Below, piece by piece: positions 54,889 through 62,621 of a stretch of DNA of 64,000 bases; the stretch's first letter is position 1; each line of letters begins with the position of its first letter. The notes beneath the pieces were generated by a model. That model saw only the letters and a program-made list of their open reading frames with translations, did no database searches and was not told where the DNA came from. Location of the stretch: assembly GCF_000686845.1 (NCBI RefSeq), contig NZ_JMLS01000018.1, positions 124,001 to 188,000 of the forward strand, given 5' to 3'. Made by a program: the position numbers and the translations under genes. The DNA comes from Paenibacillus sp. UNC451MF (GTDB lineage: Bacteria; Bacillota; Bacilli; Paenibacillales; NBRC-103111).

Positions 54889-56130
54889 ATGAAAGCAGAA
54901 ATTATTGCGGTAGGGACTGAACTGCTTCTCGGTCAAATCGTCAATACGAACGCCCAGTTTTTGTCGCGCGCTTGTGCGGATCTTGGGGTCAGCGTATACT
55001 TTCAAACCGTGGTGGGGGACAATGAAAGCCGCCTTATAGATGCTATACGGATAGCAGCTGGCCGCGCTGATCTCGTCATCTTCACGGGAGGTCTTGGCCC
55101 AACCCAGGATGATTTGACTAAAGATGCTTTAGCTGTATATTTGGGTCGTAAACTACATATTCATCAACCGTCAATGGACAAAATCGAAGCCTTTTTCCGT
55201 CATCGTGGCGCGCATATGGTTGAAAGCAACAGAAGGCAAGCGTTGATGCTTGAAGATAGCGATCCTCTGCCGAATGATACCGGAATGGCAGTCGGAGTTG
55301 CGCTAACCAATGAACAGACGCACTATGTTCTTTTACCAGGTCCTCCTAAGGAAATGAAGCCCATGTTTGAGCGTTATGCCGCAGCTTGGATTTCCAGTAA
55401 AATGACAGGCGTACACCCGCTATATTCGCGTATGCTGAAATTTGCAGGCATTGGGGAATCGCTGCTAGAGCATGAGCTTATTGATCTGGTCCAGGTTCAA
55501 TCAGACCCGACAATCGCTACGTATGCCAAGGAGGGAGAAGTAGCTGTTCGTTTGACGACGCGTTCAGCTACGAGGGAAGAAGCGGAACAGAAGTTATCCC
55601 CTGTGGAGACGGAGATACGCCAAAGACTAGGGCAGCATATTTATGCGAATGAAGACGTTACCCTAGAAGAGGAAATTATACGCCTAATGAAGGTGAGAGG
55701 GCTTCAATTGGCTGTAGCGGAAAGCTGCACAGGTGGACTTGTCAGTGACCTTCTGACCGCTGTATCAGGCAGCTCCTCGGTGTTTCAAGGCGGGATAGTA
55801 GTTTATACTAACGAATGGAAACACAGGCTTTTAGGTATCCCTATGGACGTTCTAGAAGGGAACGATGCCCCTGGAGCAATTAGCGATGTAACGGCGCGTA
55901 TGCTGGCGGAGAATCTACTGGAGCAATCAGGAACCGATTATGCTGTTGCTATTACTGGGGTAGCAGGTCCTGGTGAGTCGGAAGGAAAGCCGGTAGGGCT
56001 TGTTTATGTAGCTGTTGCTCAAAAGGGAGGGGCTACGGCTCTAAAGCAGCTCCAACTCACTGGTAACCGTGAAATGATTAAGCTTCGTGCTGCAAAAAGT
56101 GCTTTATATCAGCTGTGGCAGCTTCTTTAA
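54889..56130 (+). CDS. cinA: CinA family protein (competence/damage-inducible; nicotinamide-nucleotide amidase type)
   Basis: A 413-residue CinA: an N-terminal MoCF-like domain (AVGTELLLGQIVNTNAQ at residue 7; FTGGLGPTQDDLT near residue 65) and a C-terminal amidase-like domain (AVAESCTGGLVSDLL near residue 283). CinA proteins salvage pyridine nucleotides and are often next to recA, as here. I chose ATG 54889 with AAGGAG 8 bases upstream over an ATG/start at 54856 without a site. Confidence 0.93.
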   Translation: MKAEIIAVGTELLLGQIVNTNAQFLSRACADLGVSVYFQTVVGDNESRLIDAIRIAAGRADLVIFTGGLGPTQDDLTKDALAVYLGRKLHIHQPSMDKIEAFFRHRGAHMVESNRRQALMLEDSDPLPNDTGMAVGVALTNEQTHYVLLPGPPKEMKPMFERYAAAWISSKMTGVHPLYSRMLKFAGIGESLLEHELIDLVQVQSDPTIATYAKEGEVAVRLTTRSATREEAEQKLSPVETEIRQRLGQHIYANEDVTLEEEIIRLMKVRGLQLAVAESCTGGLVSDLLTAVSGSSSVFQGGIVVYTNEWKHRLLGIPMDVLEGNDAPGAISDVTARMLAENLLEQSGTDYAVAITGVAGPGESEGKPVGLVYVAVAQKGGATALKQLQLTGNREMIKLRAAKSALYQLWQLL

Positions 56131-56158
56131 ATCGTTCAGGAGACTTATAAAATAGTGC

Positions 56159-56188
56159 TTGTAATTTATTCGTTAGATGTAATATAAT
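56159..56188 (+). promoter_or_regulatory. Candidate promoter upstream of recA
   Basis: TTGTAA (56159-56164), 18-base spacer, TATAAT (56183-56188). Transcription would meet a terminator-like hairpin about 10 bases later. Confidence 0.55.
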
Positions 56189-56202
56189 AGTTTTAACGGA
56201 AG

Positions 56203-56241
56203 AACCGTAACAATGCATATACCTTGTTGCGGTTTTTATTT
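56203..56241 (+). terminator. Terminator-like hairpin in the cinA-recA gap
   Basis: AACCGTAACAA (56203-56213) pairs with TTGTTGCGGTT (56224-56234) over 11 bp with one wobble, then TTTATTTT. It may end cinA transcription or attenuate transcripts from the promoter just before it. Confidence 0.75.
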
Positions 56242-56252
56242 TGACTAACAAT

Positions 56253-56266
56253 CGAATGTATGTTCG
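56253..56266 (+). promoter_or_regulatory. LexA (SOS) box before recA
   Basis: CGAATGTATGTTCG matches the Bacillus LexA site (CGAACRNRYGTTYC) at 12 of 14 positions. A TTGACT lies just upstream (56241-56246), but no good -10 follows it; a second candidate promoter is TTGGCA (56277-56282), 17 bases, TATCAT (56300-56305). Confidence 0.65.
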
Positions 56267-56341
56267 CAAAAAATGCTTGGCAATAGAGCAAAAACAAGTT
56301 ATCATGGAATTAATTATACGAGAGAAAAGGAAGTGACTGTT

Positions 56342-57394
56342 GTGTCAGATCGTCGCGCAGCATTGGAGAATGCACTCCGTCAAATCGAGAAGCAATTTGG
56401 TAAAGGCTCCATTATGAAATTGGGTGAATCCACTCATATGCAAGTAGAAACCATTCCAAGCGGATCTTTGGCTCTTGATATCGCATTAGGTATCGGCGGC
56501 TTCCCGCGTGGTAGAATTATAGAAGTATACGGACCGGAATCCTCAGGTAAAACGACGGTAGCTCTTCATGCGATTGCCGAAGTGCAAAAGGCCGGTGGAC
56601 AAGCTGCTTTTATCGACGCAGAGCATGCCCTTGATCCGTTGTATGCAAGCAAGCTGGGTATTAACATTGACGACTTGCTCTTATCTCAGCCGGATACAGG
56701 AGAACAAGCACTGGAAATCGCTGAGGCACTCGTTCGAAGCGGCGCTGTTGACATTATTGTTATTGATTCCGTTGCAGCTCTCGTCCCAAAAGCTGAAATT
56801 GAGGGCGAGATGGGGGATTCCCACGTCGGTTTGCAAGCGCGTCTGATGTCTCAAGCTTTGCGTAAATTGTCTGGGGCTATTAACAAGTCTAAAGTTATCG
56901 CCATTTTCATCAACCAGCTTCGTGAGAAAGTTGGCGTCATGTTCGGGAATCCAGAAACAACGCCTGGTGGACGCGCACTGAAGTTTTACTCGACGGTTCG
57001 ACTGGATGTTCGTCGCGTAGAGACTATCAAGCAAGGAAATGATATGGTTGGTAACCGTACAAGAATTAAAGTCGTTAAGAACAAAGTGGCACCTCCATTT
57101 AAGCAAGCGGACATTGACATCATGTACGGGGAAGGCATTTCCAGAGAAGGCAGTATCATCGACATCGGAAGCGAGATGGATATCGTTCAGAAGAGCGGCG
57201 CATGGTATTCCTTTAATAATGATCGTCTCGGTCAAGGCCGTGAAAATGCTAAGCAATTTCTGAAGGAAAATCCACATGTGGCAGATGTAATCGAGAAGAA
57301 AATTCGTGAGAACAGCAACTTGATTGTTGCGAACGGCTCCGATCTCCACGAAAAAGATGAGGATGAAGACGATCTTCTGGCATTCGAAGAATAA
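56342..57394 (+). CDS. recA: Recombinase RecA
   Basis: A 350-residue RecA, standard length. Walker [10 protein letters not shown] starts at residue 64, Walker [13 protein letters not shown] near residue 140, and the C-terminus is acidic as usual. I chose GTG 56342 with AAAGGAAG upstream; the first codon of the open frame at 56273 would add 23 residues absent from the family. It controls recombination and, by activating LexA cleavage, the SOS response. Confidence 0.97.
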   Translation: MSDRRAALENALRQIEKQFGKGSIMKLGESTHMQVETIPSGSLALDIALGIGGFPRGRIIEVYGPESSGKTTVALHAIAEVQKAGGQAAFIDAEHALDPLYASKLGINIDDLLLSQPDTGEQALEIAEALVRSGAVDIIVIDSVAALVPKAEIEGEMGDSHVGLQARLMSQALRKLSGAINKSKVIAIFINQLREKVGVMFGNPETTPGGRALKFYSTVRLDVRRVETIKQGNDMVGNRTRIKVVKNKVAPPFKQADIDIMYGEGISREGSIIDIGSEMDIVQKSGAWYSFNNDRLGQGRENAKQFLKENPHVADVIEKKIRENSNLIVANGSDLHEKDEDEDDLLAFEE

Positions 57395-57419
57395 GGATAA
57401 TTGAATAATACGGAATTGG

Positions 57420-57450
57420 GGCACCTGTACTTAGGTATAAGGTGCCTTTC
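57420..57450 (+). terminator. Weak terminator between recA and recX
   Basis: GGCACCT (57420-57426) pairs with AGGTGCC (57440-57446), followed by only TTTC. The short tail suggests partial read-through into recX, a way to keep RecX low relative to RecA. Confidence 0.55.
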
Positions 57451-57472
57451 CTACATGTTTGGGGTGTTTGGA

Positions 57473-58183
57473 TTGGACAATGATACCGAAACGATGCACA
57501 GTGGAACGATTACTAAAATAGAGCGGCAAAAACGAATAAAGGACAGGTATAACCTTTTTATTGACGAGCAGTTCGCCTTCTCTGTACATGAGGATATATT
57601 GATAAAGCATAGGCTTGTCAAAGGTACTGTAATTAGTATCGATGATTTTAAAGTGATCATCCATGCTCAAGAAAAGCAACAAGCGTATCTGGATGCCATA
57701 CGGCTTTTAGCTGTGCGACTTCGTTCCGAGCATGAGCTTAAAGTGCGGTTAAAGCAAAAAGGCTATGAACCTAATATTAGTGCTATCACGATTGAGCGAT
57801 TAAGGCAAGAGAAGTATGTAGATGACATGCTGTTTGCAGAACAGCTTACCATGCAGCGGATACGCTCTCAAAAAAAAGGGCGCCATTGGGTAAAGCAAGA
57901 GCTGCAGCATAAGGGGCTTCAGTCGCAGCATATTGTTCACGCACTGGAAAAGGTGGATGAAGAGACAGAGTATCGTCATGCGTTCGATCTTGTTTTTAAA
58001 CGGTATCGTACTGAATTTGCGGAAGACTCCGTGAAAGCAAGACGTAAAGCTATGGGCTTTCTTATGCGGAGAGGCTATTCATCGAGCCTGGTTTCGCGTG
58101 TAATGAGAGATTTAGTGCAGGCTTATGGGGCTGCGAACGAAGATGAACTCGATAATAATGAAGGTGAATTTGAAGAATATTAA
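57473..58183 (+). CDS. recX: RecA regulatory protein RecX
   Basis: A 236-residue RecX, an inhibitor or modulator of RecA filaments. It has the three-helix repeats of the family (LRSEHELKVRLKQKGYEPNI near residue 82, then the EKYVDDMLFAEQ region). I chose TTG 57473 with GGGGTG 6 bases upstream; ATG 57494 is a shorter alternative. Its place directly after recA is the usual one in many bacteria. Confidence 0.9.
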   Translation: MDNDTETMHSGTITKIERQKRIKDRYNLFIDEQFAFSVHEDILIKHRLVKGTVISIDDFKVIIHAQEKQQAYLDAIRLLAVRLRSEHELKVRLKQKGYEPNISAITIERLRQEKYVDDMLFAEQLTMQRIRSQKKGRHWVKQELQHKGLQSQHIVHALEKVDEETEYRHAFDLVFKRYRTEFAEDSVKARRKAMGFLMRRGYSSSLVSRVMRDLVQAYGAANEDELDNNEGEFEEY

Positions 58184-58271
58184 CAGGGGTATAAACCGCA
58201 GGTTTCCTTGATATATGCGCATTGTTTGGGTGAATAGATCTGCTGGATAAATCATTTATGCAGCGGACACC

Positions 58272-58314
58272 TTGACAAGCTTCTTCGACAAAAGATAAAA
58301 TAATCATGTATAAT
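58272..58314 (+). promoter_or_regulatory. Overlapping sigma-A promoters for rny
   Basis: Promoter 1: TTGACA (58272-58277), 18 bases, TAAAAT (58296-58301). Promoter 2: TCGACA (58285-58290), 18 bases, TATAAT (58309-58314). Both read toward rny and give a leader of about 140-155 bases. Confidence 0.6.
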
Positions 58315-58357
58315 TTTATACACAGAATCTTCCTGCCACTTGAATAGGGAGATTCGC

Positions 58358-58438
58358 AAAGTAAAATCGCCAATTTTTACTTTATCTTACGTTTGTTAAA
58401 CGGATTAAAAACCATACTGTCCCAAGCTTACCCCTTGG
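58358..58438 (+). promoter_or_regulatory. Structured leader before rny
   Basis: Three hairpins follow one another: AAAGTAAAA/TTTTACTTT (58358-58366 with 58375-58383), CGTTT/AAACG (58390-58394 with 58398-58402) and CCAAG/CTTGG (58422-58426 with 58434-58438). None has a terminator tail. They lie between the promoters and the AGGAGG of rny, so they may affect stability or translation of this RNase message. Confidence 0.5.
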
Positions 58439-58462
58439 AGAAACAACGAGGAGGTGAACTGG

Positions 58463-60007
58463 ATGCTGAATCCGGCCATCTGGATCTTAATCATCCTCTT
58501 TGTTGGTGTGATTTGCTTAGGGATTGGTTATATTATCCGCAAGTCCATTGCAGAAGCGAAGATTTCTAGTGCCGAGCAAGCCGCAGAGCAAATTAAAGAA
58601 AATGCTAAGAAAGAAGCGGAGGCACTTAAGAAAGAGACGGTTCTGGAAGCTAAGGATGAGATTCACAAGCTCAGAACCGAAGCTGAAAAGGACATTCGTG
58701 ATCGTCGAAACGAAACACAACGATTAGAGAGACGATTGTTGCAAAAAGAGGAGTCGCTGGATAAAAAATTAGAATCTCTGGAAAAGAAAGAAGAGCAGGT
58801 CGCCAACAAAGAGAAAAGAATCGAAGAAACCCAATCGCAAATTGATGACATTTATAAGAATCAAGTTGCGGAGCTGGAGCGAATATCCGCCCTCACGATG
58901 GAGGATGCCAAGAACATTATCCTCACGAATGTGGAGCAAGAAGTTCGTCATGAAACAGCTCAATTAATTAAAGAAATCGAGCAACAGGCTAAAGAAGAAG
59001 GCGACAAGAAAGCTCGCGAAATTATTACGCTGGCAATCCAAAGATGTGCAGCTGATCATGTGGCAGAAACAACGGTTTCAGTCGTTTCCCTGCCTAATGA
59101 AGAAATGAAAGGGCGCATTATCGGTCGCGAAGGAAGAAATATCCGTGCTCTGGAGACATTGACGGGAATCGATCTTATTATTGACGATACTCCTGAGGCA
59201 GTGATCCTGTCCGGTTTCGATCCTATTCGACGGGAGATTGCCCGTACTTCTCTTGAGAAATTGGTTGCAGACGGACGTATTCATCCCGCTCGCATTGAAG
59301 AAATGGTCGAGAAGTCCCGTAAGGAAGTGGATGAGCGTATTCGTGAATACGGTGAACAGGCAACATTCGAAACCGGAGTACACGGACTGCATCCTGATTT
59401 GATCAAAATTTTGGGCCGTTTGAAATTTAGAACAAGCTATGGGCAAAATGTGTTGAAGCATTCAATGGAAGTGGCCTACTTGACAGGATTAATGGCTGGA
59501 GAACTCGGGGAAGACGTGACATTGGCGAAACGTGCCGGTCTCCTACATGACATCGGTAAAGCTTTGGACCACGAAGTTGAAGGTTCTCACGTTGAAATCG
59601 GCGTAGAAATTGCCAAGAAGTACAAGGAGCATCCTGTAGTCATTAACAGTATTGCTTCTCACCACGGTGATTGTGAAGCCACATCGGTTATAGCGATGCT
59701 GGTTGGCGCGGCAGATGCTTTATCGGCTGCACGCCCTGGAGCTCGTCGTGAAACGCTGGAAACCTATATCAAGCGTCTAGAGAAGCTTGAAGAAATTTCC
59801 GAATCGTTCGAAGGTGTCGAGAAATCGTACGCAATTCAAGCGGGTCGTGAAGTTAGGGTTATGGTACAGCCAGAGAAGGTTGATGATACAGAAGCGTTCC
59901 GTCTGGCACGCGATATAACGAAGAAAATCGAGGGAGAGCTGGATTATCCGGGTCACATTAAGGTAACGGTAATTCGCGAAACTCGTGCAGTAGAATACGC
60001 AAAATAA
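58463..60007 (+). CDS. rny: Ribonuclease Y
   Basis: A 514-residue membrane-anchored endoribonuclease of the degradosome-like network. One N-terminal membrane helix (about 5-24), a long coiled coil (about 30-190), a KH domain (about 205-270, [17 protein letters not shown]) and an HD domain with [16 protein letters not shown] near residue 360. I chose ATG 58463 because AGGAGG at 58449-58454 is 8 bases upstream; GTG 58454 lies in the site. Confidence 0.96.
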   Translation: MLNPAIWILIILFVGVICLGIGYIIRKSIAEAKISSAEQAAEQIKENAKKEAEALKKETVLEAKDEIHKLRTEAEKDIRDRRNETQRLERRLLQKEESLDKKLESLEKKEEQVANKEKRIEETQSQIDDIYKNQVAELERISALTMEDAKNIILTNVEQEVRHETAQLIKEIEQQAKEEGDKKAREIITLAIQRCAADHVAETTVSVVSLPNEEMKGRIIGREGRNIRALETLTGIDLIIDDTPEAVILSGFDPIRREIARTSLEKLVADGRIHPARIEEMVEKSRKEVDERIREYGEQATFETGVHGLHPDLIKILGRLKFRTSYGQNVLKHSMEVAYLTGLMAGELGEDVTLAKRAGLLHDIGKALDHEVEGSHVEIGVEIAKKYKEHPVVINSIASHHGDCEATSVIAMLVGAADALSAARPGARRETLETYIKRLEKLEEISESFEGVEKSYAIQAGREVRVMVQPEKVDDTEAFRLARDITKKIEGELDYPGHIKVTVIRETRAVEYAK

Positions 60008-60028
60008 CAAATTGCATACACTAAGAAG

Positions 60029-60058
60029 AAAAGTGGCTGAATAAGCCACTTTTCTTTT
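60029..60058 (+). terminator. Intrinsic terminator after rny
   Basis: AAGTGGCT (60031-60038) pairs with AGCCACTT (60044-60051), extended by A-T pairs on both sides, and is followed by TTCTTTT. Confidence 0.82.
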
Positions 60059-60097
60059 CCGCTTAGAAGGGTCAACGGATGAAAAGGAGCACAAGAA

Positions 60098-60892
60098 ATG
60101 AGAATTCTATTTATCGGTGATATTGTCGGTTCAGTTGGAAGAAAAGCGGTTAAAGCTTGCTTGCCGGGACTTAAATCAAAATTTAATCCGACTTTTATTA
60201 TAGCAAACGGGGAAAATGCAGCTGCAGGGAGAGGGATTACTTCCACAATAGCGAAAGAATTGTTCGAACTAGGCGTTCATGGAATCACTATGGGGAATCA
60301 TACTTGGGATCAAAAGGAAATATTTGATTTCATTGATGATGAAGAGCGTATGGTTCGTCCGGCGAACTTCCCTAAAGGTACCCCAGGCAGAGGCTTCACT
60401 ACGATTAAAGTAAAGGACCAAGAACTTGTCATTATTAATGTACAAGGGCGTACGTTTTTACCGCCGCTCGATTGCCCTTTCGAGAAAGTAGACTCTATAC
60501 TGGAAGGCATCAAAAAGCGCAACAAATATGTACTGGTTGATTTTCACGCTGAAGCTACTTCTGAGAAGCTGGCTATGGGCTGGCACTTGGACGGCAAGGT
60601 CTCTGCAGTTGTGGGAACCCATACCCATGTACAGACTCATGACGAGCGCATTTTACCGCAAGGAACCGCTTATGTGACCGATGTAGGGATGGTAGGGCCT
60701 AGAGATGGAATCTTAGGCATGGAAAGAGGCGCAGTGCTTCAAAAGTTCAAAACACAGCTTCCTGTCCGGTTCGTTGTAGATGAAGGGAAATGGCATTTTC
60801 ATGCAGTTTGTATTGATGTAGATCCTGTGACAGGCCTAGGAAAAAAAGTACAATTGATCCGTATGGAAGAAGATCAATTCATTATTGAATAA
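60098..60892 (+). CDS. ymdB: YmdB family phosphodiesterase
   Basis: A 264-residue calcineurin-like metallophosphodiesterase that in B. subtilis hydrolyses cyclic nucleotides and affects biofilm choice. Metal-site motifs: FIGDIVGSVGR at residue 4, ANGENAAAGRG near residue 36, MGNHTWDQKE near residue 66, VDFHAEATSEK near residue 149 and VGTHTHVQTHD near residue 172. AAAAGGAG precedes ATG. The order rny-ymdB-spoVS is as in B. subtilis. Confidence 0.95.
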   Translation: MRILFIGDIVGSVGRKAVKACLPGLKSKFNPTFIIANGENAAAGRGITSTIAKELFELGVHGITMGNHTWDQKEIFDFIDDEERMVRPANFPKGTPGRGFTTIKVKDQELVIINVQGRTFLPPLDCPFEKVDSILEGIKKRNKYVLVDFHAEATSEKLAMGWHLDGKVSAVVGTHTHVQTHDERILPQGTAYVTDVGMVGPRDGILGMERGAVLQKFKTQLPVRFVVDEGKWHFHAVCIDVDPVTGLGKKVQLIRMEEDQFIIE

Positions 60893-60936
60893 TTGTCTGA
60901 CAATTCAAAATTATTAGTTAATACTATCTTCGGGAA

Positions 60937-60966
60937 GAAGGAATTATTGTCAATTTCCTAGAATAT
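60937..60966 (+). promoter_or_regulatory. Sigma-H promoter for spoVS
   Basis: GAAGGAATT (60937-60945) matches the sigma-H -35 pattern RnAGGAWWW at every position, and GAAT (60961-60964) stands at the expected spacing for RnnGAAT, with one mismatch at R. B. subtilis spoVS is a sigma-H gene, which supports the call. Confidence 0.75.
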
Positions 60967-61011
60967 GATTAGTACTGGAAGCAATCCATCATTCCCGAGG
61001 AGGTACTTTTC

Positions 61012-61272
61012 ATGGAAGTATTAAAAGTTTCAGCAAAGTCCAATCCTAACTCCGTAGCCGGCGCGTTAGCAGGGGTATTGCGTGAACGCGGAGCAGCTGA
61101 GCTGCAGGCAATCGGGGCTGGAGCTCTCAACCAAGCGATAAAAGCAGTAGCGATTGCACGAGGATTTGTGGCTCCCAGCGGGGTTGATCTGATTTGCATA
61201 CCAGCGTTTACGGATATAGTCATTGACGGTGAAGATCGCACGGCTATTAAGCTCATTGTGGAACCTAGATAG
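61012..61272 (+). CDS. spoVS: Stage V sporulation protein S
   Basis: An 86-residue SpoVS (Alba-like fold), extremely conserved: MEVLKVSAKSNPNSVAGALA at the start and AVAIARGFVAPSGVDL in the middle. It affects spore coat assembly and septation. GAGGAGG precedes ATG. It is a single-gene unit between a sigma-H promoter and a terminator. Confidence 0.97.
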   Translation: MEVLKVSAKSNPNSVAGALAGVLRERGAAELQAIGAGALNQAIKAVAIARGFVAPSGVDLICIPAFTDIVIDGEDRTAIKLIVEPR

Positions 61273-61307
61273 GCAATAGTATTTCATTATATTTATGCAG
61301 CAAACAC

Positions 61308-61339
61308 ACCTGTTTACTATGTAGACAGGTTTTTTATTG
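61308..61339 (+). terminator. Intrinsic terminator after spoVS
   Basis: ACCTGTTTAC (61308-61317) pairs with GTAGACAGGT (61321-61330) over 10 bp with one wobble and a TAT loop, followed by TTTTTTATT. Confidence 0.85.
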
Positions 61340-61447
61340 TTTTCGTATCACGTTGCCCATTGGAACGGAAGTGAATAGGATTACAGCGATTTCCTTCGAA
61401 AAAAGGAATTTACATGTAATTATTCATATCGAGGAGCGTGAAGAAGC

Positions 61448-62392
61448 ATGACAATCATTGATGGACACTGCGATGTATTGTACAAAATGTATGAAAATCG
61501 GGAATTGGACTTTTATAATCCTCAAACGACCGCGCTTGATGTAACCTATTCTAGAATGGTGCAATCAGGAGTTAAGATTCAGTTTTTCGCTATTTTTTTA
61601 CCCGATAAGATCCGACAACCTTATTTTGAACATTATTTAGAGTACATAAATATTTTTTATCAGAAAATCATTTCTGATCCCCGAATCAAACTAATAAAAA
61701 ACCAAACGGACTTGCTCGAAGTCATGAGCGGAAATCAAAAGGGAGCCGTTCTAACATTGGAAGGTGCCGATGCAATTCAAGATAATCCCTTGTACACCCA
61801 AACCTTGTTTCATCTCGGAATTCGATTAATTGGAGCTACATGGAATTATGGGAATTGGGCTGCTGACGGTGTTTTGGAACCAAGAAAAGGAGGTTTTTCG
61901 AGAAAAGGAAAAAGATTTATTAAAGAATGCAATGATTTGGGTATAATGATTGATGTATCCCATCTTTCTGAAAAATCATTCTGGGATGTGGCTGTATTGT
62001 CAGAGAAGCCGTTCGTGGCCACTCATTCCAACGCTAAGGCGATTTGCGGACATCCACGAAATTTGGATGACAATCAAATCCGTGTGCTAATTCAAAAGCA
62101 AGGAAGAATTGGCATCACGTTTGTCCCCTGGTTTGTCAATGATCAGGGATCAGCCTCGATCAGCGACCTTACGAAGCATATAGACCATATATGCGCTTTA
62201 GGCGGGGAGAAACACTTGGTTCTTGGCTCGGATTTTGACGGAATCAGCAAATGGATTCCTGATCTTGAGCATGCAGGTCAGTATAATCATTTGGCTGAAT
62301 GTTTAAGTAAATACTACAAAGATGAATGGATTAATGACTTCTTTTTTCGGAATTGGTATCGGTTTTTACAGCGGCATTTACCTGCTCGTTAA
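61448..62392 (+). CDS. Membrane dipeptidase (peptidase family M19)
   Basis: A 314-residue M19 (renal dipeptidase-like) zinc peptidase. The first metal motif HxD is in DGHCDVLYKMY (residue 5 onward), the bridging Glu in LTLEGADAI near residue 102, and histidines in DVSHLSEKSF and ATHSNAKAICGHPRNLDD. GSDFDG near residue 260 is the last site. It should cleave dipeptides, possibly D-amino-acid ones. ATG 61448 follows GAGGAGCGTG. Confidence 0.92.
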   Translation: MTIIDGHCDVLYKMYENRELDFYNPQTTALDVTYSRMVQSGVKIQFFAIFLPDKIRQPYFEHYLEYINIFYQKIISDPRIKLIKNQTDLLEVMSGNQKGAVLTLEGADAIQDNPLYTQTLFHLGIRLIGATWNYGNWAADGVLEPRKGGFSRKGKRFIKECNDLGIMIDVSHLSEKSFWDVAVLSEKPFVATHSNAKAICGHPRNLDDNQIRVLIQKQGRIGITFVPWFVNDQGSASISDLTKHIDHICALGGEKHLVLGSDFDGISKWIPDLEHAGQYNHLAECLSKYYKDEWINDFFFRNWYRFLQRHLPAR

Positions 62393-62490
62393 ACGTTATA
62401 TCTGTATTGTAGATATATGCTGTACAGACTGATCTCTTTTCGGTATGGATATCATCTAAAAATACTATCTTTCAATTTGGACCAAACCAC

Positions 62491-62519
62491 TTGCTTTTTA
62501 TCTGGTAAAGTCATATTAT
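62491..62519 (+). promoter_or_regulatory. Candidate sigma-A promoter for the oxidoreductase gene
   Basis: TTGCTT (62491-62496), 17-base spacer, TATTAT (62514-62519). It is the best promoter match in the 229-base gap. Confidence 0.5.
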
Positions 62520-62533
62520 TTGGATGACAACTG

Positions 62534-62567
62534 AAAGAAATTTTTTATCCATATGTGAAATTTCTTT
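62534..62567 (+). repeat. 10-bp AT-rich inverted repeat in the leader
   Basis: AAAGAAATTT (62534-62543) and AAATTTCTTT (62558-62567) are exact reverse complements around 14 bases. It sits just after the candidate promoter. A second small palindrome TGTCAGTGACA is at 62593-62603. Either could be an operator; the first could also be a weak terminator of the dipeptidase gene. Confidence 0.6.
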
Positions 62568-62621
62568 TAAGCTTAAGTTGATCTATTGCAGTGTCAGTGA
62601 CATTAAAAGGAGTGGACAACG

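Noticed and set aside
60893-60930. AT-rich partial hairpin after ymdB as a terminator
   Set aside because: The stem is short and interrupted and no T-run follows, so I did not list it.
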